The notes under the pieces: generated by a model
Told to the model about the DNA's origin: nothing
Databases searched by the model: none
The model's input: only the letters and a program-made list of their open reading frames with translations
Source of the DNA: Caenorhabditis elegans
Lineage: Eukaryota > Nematoda > Chromadorea > Rhabditida > Rhabditidae
Assembly: GCF_000002985.6 (NCBI RefSeq)
Contig: NC_003279.8
Span: 9,858,001 to 9,922,000, forward strand
Length of the DNA stretch: 64,000 nt
Reading direction: 5' to 3'
Shown: one piece after another, positions 11,718-23,493 of the stretch
Position numbering within the stretch: the first letter of the stretch is position 1
How the letters are laid out: each line of letters starts with the position of its first letter
Program-made: the position numbers and the translations under genes

Positions 11718-14700
11718 ATGGACTACTTTCTTGATGCTTCTAAACATATTCAGTTGAATCAAATTGATGAAGAATCTTCAGATGATTGTAAGTAAGTTTT
11801 ATAACGGACACATCAAGCGACATTGAAAGAAAGTCAACTTTTAAAATATCGACTTTCATGCCTTTTTGAATTTTCCACCAAACTGAGAACTACAAAACCA
11901 ATCAGCGACTTGCTCATTGAAATCCAGAAATTAATAGAATGATTTTTGGATGGCTTCTTTGCAAAGTCCACTATATGGGTATATATGGATTTTTATACGT
12001 TCAAATAATATGTACATTTTTGAGTTTATTAACCTGGCTCTTCTAAAAGTTCTAAAGTAATTCAAATGCCCTTTCTCTTAGAACGTCATTCTTCGATGTG
12101 TCTCCTCATTTTCTACCAGAATTTACCAAACCCTACAACTGGATCCTCGTCGGTCACTTATTCGATGCATTACATCTCCTCGCTCCTTAGATATAGATCT
12201 TACGATCTTGGAGAGAAAAGGAACGACACTACTTAGCGCGACCGTCTATCTTATTCGATCCGTCGGACAAGATTGATCAAGAAGACTTTGAAATAGCATC
12301 CGCATTTAAGAATACCTCATTGGAGTGAGCAGAGAGAGAGAAAGACTACTGGAATCTTGCCGAACACATCGACCAGTTTTAGAGTGTGCCACATCAGTCC
12401 TTTTCTGATCTTCGCGTTTCCTTTTGTTTGCTCAAGACGGATGATTTCTCAATCTTCTCTACTTTCGCTACAATAGCAACACGTTTAGTCCTACACTACA
12501 TCTGCTAAACTGGGAGGCTCGAAATTTCCGAGCTATCAAGTTTCGGCTTGCCCTTTCAATGTTCAAATTTCTACTTTTATTGGACTCGATTAGGATACTT
12601 TATTGAAAAACATTCTACATGAGCTTCGGTCTTTTTGAATATACGTTCAAAATTGTTCTATATTCAGAAACAATAAATTGAAAGTACCAAGTTTGTCCTT
12701 CTAGCAGTGGAAATTCTAATTATATGCTGCTGAATTATCTCCACATCCTCACCAATAAGGTCTAATATAAAACCTACAATTTCTGAACGCGGCCCATTCA
12801 TCTGCCTAGTGGTCAATGCATCTCAATTGTGTGCACTTGCCGGTCCTTTATTATTAAGACAACATGCGTTCCACTCCTAAAGACACCATTGAAACACTAT
12901 GACGTCATAGTCGATTTGCAATAGATACGGCAAATCGTTTTTTTTAATCCACCGTATCGTCAGGACATTTTACATTAGGCTTATCAATACTTATATTAAA
13001 TTTTGTCTTATTTCTTGTGTGTCTATCATGTGTTAAAGCCATTGCATTGACTCTGATTTCTCTACTCGTCTGACACTCTCTCTACCTCCAACACTATTTC
13101 ATCGTTTCCATGAACAAGTGACATTCGTCGTTTCTCTTTCACTTTGAAAACTTGCGTTGCTATCTGTTGTTTGGTTTTTTTCGTGTTTCATTTGTTTTTT
13201 TTGTTGTAAAAAGTTTAATTGTTTCAGTCATGGACCTAGTAGATCCTCTTGCGGAACCATGTGCCGTTTGTGGTGACAAATCAACTGGAACCCATTATGG
13301 AGTCATTTCCTGCAACGGGTGTAAGGTGAGAAGGGATAAATTATAAAATAATAAAAAATAAATTATATTTAGAATTATGTGAAATTATAAATTCAGTTCT
13401 CGTCACGAAAAATGATTTTGGAAATTATATTTTTTCCTTTTTTGAAAAATGAAAAATCTCAGTTTTTGCCACTTTTGGAAGTCGTTGATCAAAAAAATTG
13501 TTTCCTTATAATTTTATGGACTACTTATGTTTCAAATATTAATAATCAAACACTATAGGGATTCGATAAGCGACAGGGCTATAGTTTTCTCAAAAAGTGG
13601 CAAAAACTGTAATTGCCAGTTTTTACTGTCAATAAAAATTTTCTAACTTTTTTTGTTAACTTTGGTACCACAGGAGTAGTTTTTAAAAAACAATTTCCTC
13701 ACTTTAAAGCAAAGTAATATTGACTCCACCTACAGTAACCCACGCTTTTCGCGCATGCTTTATTTGAAAACATATTGTTCGTGACGAGACCGAGTACTGT
13801 ACTTTATGGTTGCAAAAGTTCGTATTAATTTAACTGGTTTTTGAAAGTTATGATTATCATCTCGAACTTTTTAATGATTTATCCCGCATTAATAAAACTC
13901 ATGAATTTCAGGGATTCTTCCGCCGAACAGTTCTTCGTGATCAGAAGTTCACTTGCCGTTTCAACAAAAGATGTGTGATTGACAAAAACTTTCGATGCGC
14001 GTGTCGTTATTGTCGCTTTCAAAAGTGTGTACAAGTTGGAATGAAACGAGAAGGTATTCATTTCTCTTTCCGTTCAATATTTGAATATATCCAAAACACA
14101 GTGGCCTCATGTTTTTCACCAGTGACCTCTTTTCAATTTCGTCCGTGAAATGAGATCGGCCGCAAAAAAGATTCTAACTTGAGATATTGATTCGGAAATT
14201 TGCCCCGTTAACTCAGAATTTAGAATATATTCTTCTTTCTTTCCTTTTCCTGTCCGTAGATTCCATTTCAAAACACGATATTTCTAAAAAAAAATTGTTT
14301 CGTAGTTTTCTATCTAGAAAAAATAATTTTGGAGCAAAATATCGTATCTAATTCTACATACGTTTAAAATTTGGATGTTTTTTCATGTTTAATTCGTTAT
14401 TTTAAAGAAGAAATAGAGTCATAATGACAGAACATAACTGTTAAAAATTGTATTAAATTTTGAATGATTTCTTTTTTTTTAAATTTACCAAAAAATTATA
14501 TTGAAACAAAGCCACAATAAACATTACCGAAAAACGCAAAAATGTCGAAAATATAGTAAACTATAATTATATTTCATTCATTTTCGTGGGAATTCAAAAA
14601 TACAAATTTTAACAACTATTTTCTGTCATTCAGGTCCATGTTCTATCATCTGAATCACATCCACGATCAATTCTACAATTTAATATATTTCAGCTATTCA

Positions 14701-16124
14701 ATTCGAACGTGATCCTGTAGGTTCACCAACATCTGGAGCCAGTCTCAACGGGACTCCATTCAAAAAAGACAGAAGCCCCGGATACGAGAACGGAAACAGC
14801 AACGGTGTCGGATCAAACGGTATGGGACAAGAGAATATGCGAACAGTTCCACAATCCAGCAGTGTCATTGATGCTTTAATGGAGATGGAGGCTCGTGTCA
14901 ATCAAGAGATGTGTAATCGATACCGAAGATCGCAAATCTTTGCAAACGGCAGTGGGGGGTCGAATGGAAATGACACAGATATTCAACAAGGAAGTGATTC
15001 TGGAGCATCGGCATTTGCACCACCAAACCGGCCATGCACAACCGAGGTAGTGAGTTGGATGGTACGTAAATTAAGAGGTCACATTGTTTTATTTTCAGGA
15101 TCTGAATGAAATCTCCAGGACAACACTTTTATTGATGGTTGAATGGGCAAAAACAATTAATCCATTCATGGATCTTTCGATGGAAGATAAGATCATTCTA
15201 CTGAAAAACTATGCACCACAACATCTCATTTTGATGCCAGCATTTCGAAGTCCCGATACAACTCGAGTTTGTCTCTTCAACAATACTTATATGACACGTG
15301 ACAATAACACTGACCTCAATGGATTTGCTGCATTCAAAACAAGCAATATAACACCCAGAGTTCTTGATGAAATTGTCTGGCCAATGCGACAACTTCAGAT
15401 GAGAGAACAAGAATTTGTATGTTTGAAAGCACTTGCATTCTTGCACCCAGAAGCCAAAGGACTCTCGAATAGCTCACAGATTATGATTCGTGATGCTAGA
15501 AATCGTGTTTTGAAAGCTCTTTATGCATTCATTCTCGATCAGATGCCAGATGACGCACCCACAAGATATGGAAATATTTTGTTGTTGGCACCGGCTCTCA
15601 AGGCTCTGACTCAGCTGCTCATTGAGAATATGACACTTACAAAGTTCTTCGGATTGGCAGAGGTATGAAAGCTTTTCTTGTTTGAATCCGTACATAAATG
15701 ATAGCTTCAGGTGGATTCTCTGCTCTCCGAGTTCATTCTCGACGACATCAATGATCATTCGACGGCTCCGGTCTCTTTACAGCAACATCTTTCATCTCCG
15801 ACAACGTTACCGACTAATGGGGTTTGTTTTTAATTATTTTATTAAACTTTTTATTCTAAAAAAATACAAAAATAGCGAAAACGGCCAATGATTTCAGGGA
15901 AAAACCGTAAAATTCTCTTTTTAAAAAAGATCTTCCATTTCAAAATTCATATTTTTCAGGTATCTCCGTTAAATCCAGCCGGATCAGTGGGAAGTGTTTC
16001 GTCTGTTTCTGGAATTACACCAACTGGAATGCTCTCAGCAACTCTTGCAGCTCCATTGGCAATTCATCCTCTCCAATCACAAGATTCCATTTTGAACAGT
16101 GAGCAGAATAATCATATGCTCTAA
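11718..16124 (+). CDS. nhr-49: Nuclear hormone receptor NHR-49 (HNF4-type), with alternative start
   Basis: Long-form exons: 11718-11787, 13228-13325, 13912-14053, 14694-15046, 15099-15662, 15711-15821 and 15960-16124 (500 residues). The short form starts at ATG 13230 (476 residues). In the short form, residues 11-31 hold the first zinc finger (CAVC...CNGC) with P-box CNGCKGFF; the second finger runs to [18 protein letters not shown] hinge follows, then an HNF4-like ligand-binding domain from about residue 200 with motifs [10 protein letters not shown] and [18 protein letters not shown]. The C-terminal tail is Ser/Gly-rich. Known role: with Mediator subunit MDT-15 it activates fatty-acid desaturation, beta-oxidation and fasting-response genes. 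The first exon splices in frame to the second (phase 1, TTC then ATG). Two in-frame donors, at 15047 and 15062, would add five residues (VVSWM) before the ligand-binding domain. AATAAA at 16652-16657 is a likely poly(A) signal. Confidence 0.96.
11788..13227 (+). other. First intron of the nhr-49 long form and promoter of the short form
   Basis: This 1,440-bp intron separates the two nhr-49 starts. It holds no coding exon I can support. Its most notable element is a perfect 14-bp palindrome at 12897-12910 containing a full CRE core. The last 200 bp are pyrimidine-rich and end in GTTTCAG, an efficient acceptor that could also serve SL1 trans-splicing to the short form. Confidence 0.55.
12897..12910. 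promoter_or_regulatory. CRE/ATF palindrome CTATGACGTCATAG
   Basis: This perfect 14-bp palindrome contains the full cAMP-response element TGACGTCA at 12900-12907. It lies 320 bp upstream of the short-form nhr-49 ATG and inside the first intron of the long form. CREB (CRH-1) and ATF/bZIP factors bind this core. A regulatory role here is inferred from the match and its position. Confidence 0.45.
13396..13791. repeat. Nested inverted repeat in nhr-49 intron
   Basis: This lies in the intron between exons ending at 13325 and starting at 13912. CAGTTTTTGCCACTTTTG at 13460-13477 is matched in inverted orientation at 13591-13609, with one extra base. Further out, CTCGTCACGAA at 13399-13409 is the reverse complement of TTCGTGACGAG at 13778-13788. 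The two nested inverted pairs about 100 and 370 bp apart resemble a decayed foldback element. Confidence 0.6.
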
Positions 16125-18527
16125 TAATTCCATTTTTTCTCCCAAAACTCTTCACCTCATCTCATCTCCAGTTCTATTCCGAATCTGTGATCTTTCATCT
16201 TTTCCCTTATTGTTGTTTTGAATCATTACCCCCAATTTATAAAATAGTCCAGAGCCCAGCTATAATGTACATAACAAAAGAAGAATACCCTTCCGTCTCA
16301 GTAGTTGTTTCATCTTGAAACCTGTCTAGGCCATCTCTATATCATATCAGGTTATTGTTCTCGTCTCCCCCAACTCTTCTTCCTTAATCTTTTTTCCAGA
16401 CGGGCTGGCTCTCGTTTATTCTTGTGATTATTATTGTCAATCAAATTATCAGTTTAGTACTTCAATATGTATAAGAAGTGACTGTCTTGGCATTTCCCAT
16501 CTCTATTTAGAAGATTCCCTTCTTCCCATTTTCCTTCCTTCTTTTCAAGCGTTCGTACCAATTTATGTTTGCAAAAAGAAACTTTTATTTATACTTTTTC
16601 AAAGCTCATCGATAAAATACATTATTATACCATATTTTATTATTCGTATCAAATAAACACAATTGACTCATCATTATGAATTCACTCGAGAAGTTCAATG
16701 CCACGTCCTCCACCACCTCCACCAAGACCGTAAGTTTTATTGCAATTTAGAAATTTAGAAGAATTTACAAAAAGTATTGTTTTCCAAATGTTTGAGCACC
16801 TGGTGTGAGCTGCTGGAGGTGAAGCTGAGCTTTTTAGTTTTTTTTTTCAAAATTAGATTTTTTTAAATTGTTTATTTCTCTAAAACTCTTCAAATTGATG
16901 ATTTTTGTTTTGATTTCAATTGACACGATCATCTAAATGATAGTGGATATATGACCATTTCCCAAGACACTTGAGATCAATTCAATGATCCGAACAGTGT
17001 ACATAACGGGGTAAAAGTGATGATATGTCTATTGGAAGAGGGAAGATGAAGAAATTGTGAGCATTTAGGCTTAGGTGGGTGAGTTCACACCTCTTGGAGC
17101 ACATACACTTCAGCCAGTTTTGGACATTTTATTTAGTTTTTTTGGGTTGCTTGTTTTGGTTTTTTGATATTCTTTCCATTCTGAGACAAGAATTTGGTAA
17201 CTAACAATTAGTAGTAGATTTCAAAACGGTCAACATTTTATCTTTCTTTAAGATCTGTTCTTAAAATCAAATGTGAACCTTTAAAAAGTACCGTAACAAC
17301 TTGTTTCAGTTTTCAATCATTTTTAAGAGAAAATTCTATTAAGAACTTGAGAGAAATTTTCAAAAATTGAAGAAAAGGTTAACTTCGGGAAAGTTGGTTA
17401 CTGTACTACTTAAAGGCGCACACATTTTTGTGGCTTCAATTTGGAATAAAATCCATCGTGGTGAGACCTAGGCATACATCATTACATGTCTATCAATTCA
17501 CTTTTTTCTATACTCAATCTTTATTTGTTCCTAGACCTCAAAAGAAATTAATTTTTCAAGTTATAGAGAATATTGTAAATCCGTAAAAATGTAGGACAGT
17601 TAGCCCGAAAATATTTATTTAAGGTTCTAGTATTTGCGGGATTCATGTCTCAATATTTTTCACCAATACATAAAATTTGTGGCAGTATTACTGTAGAAGT
17701 TGACAGTATTACTGTAGTAGTTGTAGGGTTAACATCTGTATTACACACTGTGCAACTTTAACTATACGATGATCGTTTTCTGACCTACACTATTGAATTC
17801 ATGACTGTCGTCCATAAAACAACAGTCAAAACTATCACATCATCTAATATATACAGAAATCATTCAAAAACTATTAAAAATCAGTTCAAACAAGTTTTCA
17901 AATATAGAACTGTAGACATGGCTTAATATTTGAATTGAGTCATTGTCCATCACTCATATATTCACTAAACATCAACATTGTGGATCTAGTCTTCAGAGTT
18001 TAGCAATTGTTTCAATTTTCAAGTAAATTCTATTAAAAGCAAAGCTTTCTCAATGTTCTCGCCCATGTCTTATCTGCGGATCTCAACAAAATCAGACATT
18101 TCTCATAGTTTAATTAACTGAGCGTTCAAATTTTGTATCATTGCGAGTCTATGTAACTATAGTCTTCTCGCGAAGATCTTTGAAATTTCAAAAAAAAATC
18201 TAAAAAATCTTGTGCAGCTCACCGAGTTCAAAAAAACTGTCGCATTCTCCCCATTTTTTACTCGAACTTGAATGATCTTGAGAGTACGCGTGAAACTGTG
18301 CAATCATGACAAAACGGTGGGAAAATCCACATTTCTGTTGGCACTTACTGCTGCCAACCTTGATTCCTCAAACATTCTTCGGAAACTATTCTTCAGTTTC
18401 TATTCTCACAAGTTATTGTAACCCAACTTTGGCTTATACAAACTGTAATTGAATACATCTACTATTCGGTGTGTATTGTTTTATTATTATTATTATGGAA
18501 TAAGAGTTCTGTTTTCCCCCTCCACCG
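16125..18527. other. nhr-49 3' UTR and inx-20 upstream region
   Basis: The first 530 bp are probably the nhr-49 3' UTR, ending near AATAAA at 16652-16657. The rest has no supported gene. A possible 18-codon start exon (16676-16729, ATG to GTAAGT) does not join in frame to the visible inx-20 exons. A dispersed repeat fragment is at about 17395-17470, with AAAGGCGCAC and CGTGGTGAGACC motifs. A run of TTA/TAT repeats lies at about 18479-18497, just before the inx-20 start. Confidence 0.5.
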
Positions 18528-21119
18528 ATGGACGCTCAAGCACTTCCCCAACATTCCGCTTCTTCTAATAAGACGGGTGGTTCACCTGGTGCACGTGTTC
18601 CAAGGTATCGAAAGTTGAAAGTTTGTTTTAAATTGCAATGGCAGGCAGGCCTGTTTTATTTCAGTTTTCCGCTAGTTCTGATATGATGTTCTCATAAATT
18701 TGCAGAAAATTATTACCAAAATTTAAAACACGACTGGAAGACAAGTTTTGACAATTGCCCTTTGTGGAGTATGTTTAGGATCAGTGGTTTTGGCGTTTTT
18801 GAAATTTCAAAACATAATTAAAACTCATACAAGTACTGTTTTAACTGTAATGGCCTGGTGAAATCATCAATTCATTAATGATCTCACTGTAAACTTCTTT
18901 CTAAATATTTCTGCATCTCCTGACTTTTGTGACTGTTAAAGTACCTCTTAAGATCCTATATTTTCAGAATGGTTTTCGCTGAAATAGTGGGAACTCTCTC
19001 ATTCCTCCAACCACAAGCAGATGATGACATATTTGACAGATTACACTACTATTATACAACAACATTTTTGCTTTTAACTGCTGTGAGTGATAATTGAAGA
19101 TTGTTTTATTGCAAAACTTTTTCAGGTTTTAATATCACTTAAAATGTTCGGAGGACGACCTATTGAATGCTGGCTTCCCGCAGAATACAAGAGTAGTTGG
19201 GAAGATTATACAGGTAATAAAAATAATCTAACAAATTAATATTTAATTCAGAAATGTACTGCTGGGCTCGGAACACATACGTTACTGCTTTTGAGGACGA
19301 TAATCTTCCTGAAGTTGTTAACAGGGAGTATACCATGGTAAGTTCCACCTTATTTGGGAGCTTCACAATTTTTTGTATACCATCGCCAATAAAATTGAAA
19401 AATTACAATGTTCCATTCTTTCCTATAACCACAATTTTCCAGGTATCATATTATCAATGGGTGCCCTTCTTCCTTGTCTACGTGGCTTTCAGCTTCTATG
19501 CGCCATGCTTAATATGGCGACTTTTCTATGACAAATCAGGAATTCGACTCAAAGATATTATGGGATTTGCAAACGACAAAGCAAATGTGGTTCCAACTCA
19601 ACGAACTGCAAATATTCGTGGACTTTCAGCTCATTTGTCATCCGTTTTTAAACATCGATTCAGAATTGGAGAGAAGCATCCCTACCATCATAAGTCTGTT
19701 TTTTTCTTGGAATTTATTATTTGGAAAATGGTAATTTTCAGGGTATTCCGAATTTTCAACGTTCGCTACTACGAATCATATCTGACCTACTTGTATCTAG
19801 CAATAAAATGCTTATTTCTGATGAATGTGCTGACTCAGGTAGACTTTTAATCTTTTTTTCCATTTTCAGCTGGCAACTCTTATATAAATTTACAATTCCA
19901 GATGTATTTCATGAGCAGATTCTTGGAACTTGACTCTCATCGATATTACGGTTATGGAATATTTTATGATTTGATAATGGGAAAAGGATGGAAAGAATCT
20001 TCAAATTTCCCCGTCGTAACATATTGTGATATGCAGATTAGAATACTTGGACATGTACAACGACATACTGTCCAGTGTGTTCTTGTTATCAATATTTTTA
20101 CAGAAAAGGTAAATCAACATTAAAAACTTCTTCTAATGATAAAAACCGATATCTCCAGATATTTTTCATTCTATGGCTCTGGTACACCATGTTATCTCTA
20201 ATTTCCTTTGGATCCATACTCTCATGGATTTTTGCATCAATTCCATTTAATCAACGAAGACAATTTATTGCTAGAAGACTAGAATTGGCTGATGTTAATT
20301 TCGAAAAAAGCCGATTCAAACAAGAACTTGATGAGGTAAGAGTGTTGGGAAAGGCTTCTATAGATAAAAATAAAATTACAGTTTGTTCGTGACTATATAA
20401 AAATCGATGGAATTTTCGTGTTACGAATGATTACAATACATTCTGGTATTCTTATGTGTACGGATATTGTTGATACAATGTGGGATCAGTTTTTACAAGA
20501 ATCAGGTTAGTAGAACTTGAATTATATTCTTTTATAGGATATATTTTTAGGACATGCAACAATCAGAGAGATTTTGGAAGATAAAAGTTACGGTGACGAC
20601 TATGATAGATCTGCTTCTGCTGGTGGTTTATCTATTGAACCAAGTAAGTTTTCAAGAACGTAGTGAATTACCTGACCAAGCGTACTAAGAATCATGCATT
20701 TTCTTCCACCGAACAATTTGGAATTACGCATTCTCGGTCTTTTTTTGTGATGGCTAGACCTAGATGTTCAGACTGATTATCATAAAGGTGCTCATCTAGT
20801 TAATGCAAATTTGTTCTGCCGTTTAAAAAAGTATGATCCGGTTAAAAAAGAGTCTCGCAAAATTTGAGTCAGTTTCAAAGAGAAACTATTTCCGAGAGGT
20901 GTTAGTATCATTCATAGCTTATGAAAAATAAATACATTTTAGACTTGTTCTCATTTGCCTGAATACTATGCACCCTTTTCAGGTCTGCGACGGAAAACAT
21001 CAGTTTTGGTTCCTCTCATGAGTCGAGAAGATTTACATTTGGATCAATCTCCAACTACACCAGCTCCTCAATTCCTTCGACCTCCAAGCAGCCGAATGGC
21101 TTCAGCTGCGAATGTATAA
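18528..21119 (+). CDS. inx-20: Innexin gap-junction protein
   Basis: Eleven exons: 18528-18604, 18968-19082, 19126-19213, 19252-19337, 19443-19693, 19742-19838, 19902-20108, 20159-20335, 20382-20505, 20551-20643 and 20983-21119; 483 residues. It carries the innexin signature YYQWVPF at the start of the second membrane segment. Each extracellular loop has its paired cysteines (ECWLP...MYCWA in loop 1, YCDMQIR...VQCVLV in loop 2). Four membrane segments can be recognised, with cytoplasmic N and C termini. Innexins assemble into gap-junction channels or hemichannels in the plasma membrane. A shorter form could start at the ATG 18969-18971 (second exon), which lies directly after a 3' splice site. 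The first exon adds 26 Ser/Gly-rich residues. The 48-bp intron 19694-19741 has no stop and keeps frame. The gene is convergent with nhr-69, whose stop codon is 270 bp away. Confidence 0.92.
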
Positions 21120-21389
21120 TAATTTCAATATTTTGTTGTTTTCCTGATACCGAATTAATTGTTGTTACAATTTCAAATATTTGCATGACATGAAATAATA
21201 ATTATTAAAATAATAATAAAACCAACATAGAAAAAGGAAACAATGAGGTGGTTTGAGCAGGTAAGTAATGTGTCCGTTGGGACCCGATTTCTAGAAGTCA
21301 AAGTTTGGAAGTATTTAGATGGTTTGAGCAGGAAGGGAGGCAAGATGAGATTATGGTCTCTTGAATATAAAATATTGGAAAATTGGAAA

Positions 21390-23493
21390 CTATTCTTCCA
21401 ATTCAACTTCTGCTTTAACGGACGAGTTCACCGGTGATGCCAGACTCGTTTGTAATATCTGAAAACAAAAATTGTGAGATTGAAATTGTCTCTGGAACTT
21501 ATTAGGGTCTTCCACAAAACCACCATAAGCTTAACAGTCACAAAGCACAAAAGAAATCCGCATATTTATTGACCTATTCTCCTTAGATAGACTAAACAAA
21601 ATTTGTTGTGCATATTCCACATTTGGAAGAGTTTGAAATAAAATTCCCCGGGCTCAGGATTTAGGTTTTGAAAGTTGCCAATAACTAAGATATTCCTTTC
21701 ATTGTTCTGCTTTTCAAAATAAAAATTACCTGTGGATCTGAAGGTTTCATATCATTTAGAATAAGTTCTTCCATTAACGAATCGACATTCACGAGACCGA
21801 ACAAACGAGCAAGTTGGACATCTTCTACCTTTAAATTCATAAATTACTAATTTGAATAACAATTGTAACTAACCAATTGTTGAGCAATAGCCTGAAGTGA
21901 TGGAAGTAATAACAAAAGCTTTCCACTTCTGCAATCCATTGATTCGTCTTCCATATTTTCAAGTGCCTTGTCAGTACACCTGAAATATATTACATTTGTT
22001 ATAGAAGCTAGTATTGTCAAATAAACCTTCTCTGCAATGACCTCAAAAAAGCATATCGGGCGTTCTCCACCGGACTCTGATCGTTGATTTCTCTGACGAC
22101 TGGATTGAAAAACAGAATAGCTTTCAGTGCAACATATTCAATTAAATCCATATTTAACCTCCTCATTGGATTCACAATTTCATCAATAATTCGTCCGACG
22201 ACACAACTGAAATGACTGTACAAAACCTGAGAATACAGATATGAAATGAGAATATACTCACTTGATATCTCCCACTTGTGTTGCATGTTCTTTTGGAAGA
22301 AGTGTGTCATTTGCAAGGCAAATTGTATTTTCAACTGTCAGACAAATCGATCGATATGCTACTCCAAGTACAATTATTGACGCGGCACCGCCTTTGAGAA
22401 GAGCTGCCTGGAATTATGAAATTGTTGCTAGAAGTCGTCATTTTTTAAAAAAGAAAGTATGAAACAAGTAATTGCAGTATTTTCAGTATTAAACTCGCTA
22501 CTATGACAGCTAAATAATATCTCTGTTGTTTTTGATTTTATCAAAAAAAAAATCATCTAACAAATATTTTTCTGAAATTTTTCATAGAAAAAAAATCATA
22601 CCTGATCTGCTTGAGCCAAAAACGAGAATTGAGGTAATGACTTCGCCCATTCGATAAAAAGAACCAATTGTTGATGAATCGATTTTCCAATATCATCCAA
22701 TGTGGCAGCTCTCGCATCTTCATAATTCCATTTAACTTTTCCACAGTCGTATGGTGCCTGTAAAACACGTGGATTCAATGTGATTATTGACTGAGATCAA
22801 GAGGTGAAACTAGAAAACAGATTTTTCTGGGGGCGGAAAAAGAACCACCAGGTACAAATTCCGGCATAATTAAACCGTGTTTCTTAAGTAAAGAAAATCA
22901 AGAACTTTCCAAATTGAAAGAAATCCCTCTTGACGAAATTTGAAGCACTGCGTTTAATCCCAATCAAACTTACAAGTGAAGATGTATTCTTGATTACACT
23001 GGACCTTAATTGCTGACATAATGTTTCTGCGGCAACAAGTTGATCTATCAAATCTTCTTTTTCAGCTCCCGTAGTCTTTTTCCGTTTTCCAATTGCATCC
23101 CGTTCATTTTGAATTGCTGAAATAGTACAGGCTATTTTTATAAAAAAGTATTGGAATGATCTCACCATTACTCTTCATTCCCGCTTTTACACATTTTTGA
23201 AGTCTACATGCTCGACATGCGTTCCGTTTATCTGAAATAAGAGGAAATATTACATATTTATTACATTGGAGGACCGACTTGCTTTTGGAAATTTCAGAAA
23301 CCAACGGCCCAAAAACTTTAAAAACTATAAACATACTTTTGGTAACATCACAATTTTGTTCAAATCTGCATTGATAATGATATCGTTTGCGAATACTTCG
23401 TCGAAAGAATCCTTTACATCCATCACAACTGATTGCCCCGTAGTGTTTACCAGTTGATTTGTCGTTGCAAATATGACATATTTCTTCGACCAT
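21390..23493 (-). CDS. nhr-69: HNF4-type nuclear hormone receptor
   Basis: Nine exons in transcript order: 23493-23337, 23231-23166, 23116-22974, 22757-22602, 22407-22262, 22206-22027, 21979-21874, 21828-21730 and 21458-21390; 373 residues. The DNA-binding domain starts at residue 6 ([18 protein letters not shown]). Its P-box is [11 protein letters not shown], as in vertebrate HNF4, and the second finger ends [14 protein letters not shown]. The ligand-binding domain shows [22 protein letters not shown]-like helix 3-5 sequence and a C-terminal stretch [19 protein letters not shown], the same pattern as the end of the NHR-49 domain. A short acidic tail follows. The family binds direct-repeat response elements as dimers; NHR-69 has been linked in worms to TGF-beta/insulin neuroendocrine signalling. 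The ATG lies shortly after a TATTTAG acceptor, a possible trans-splice site. Confidence 0.9.

Noticed and set aside
22553-22768. Second minus-strand frame overlapping nhr-69 exon 4
   Set aside because: Shadow frame of the real ligand-domain exon 22757-22602.
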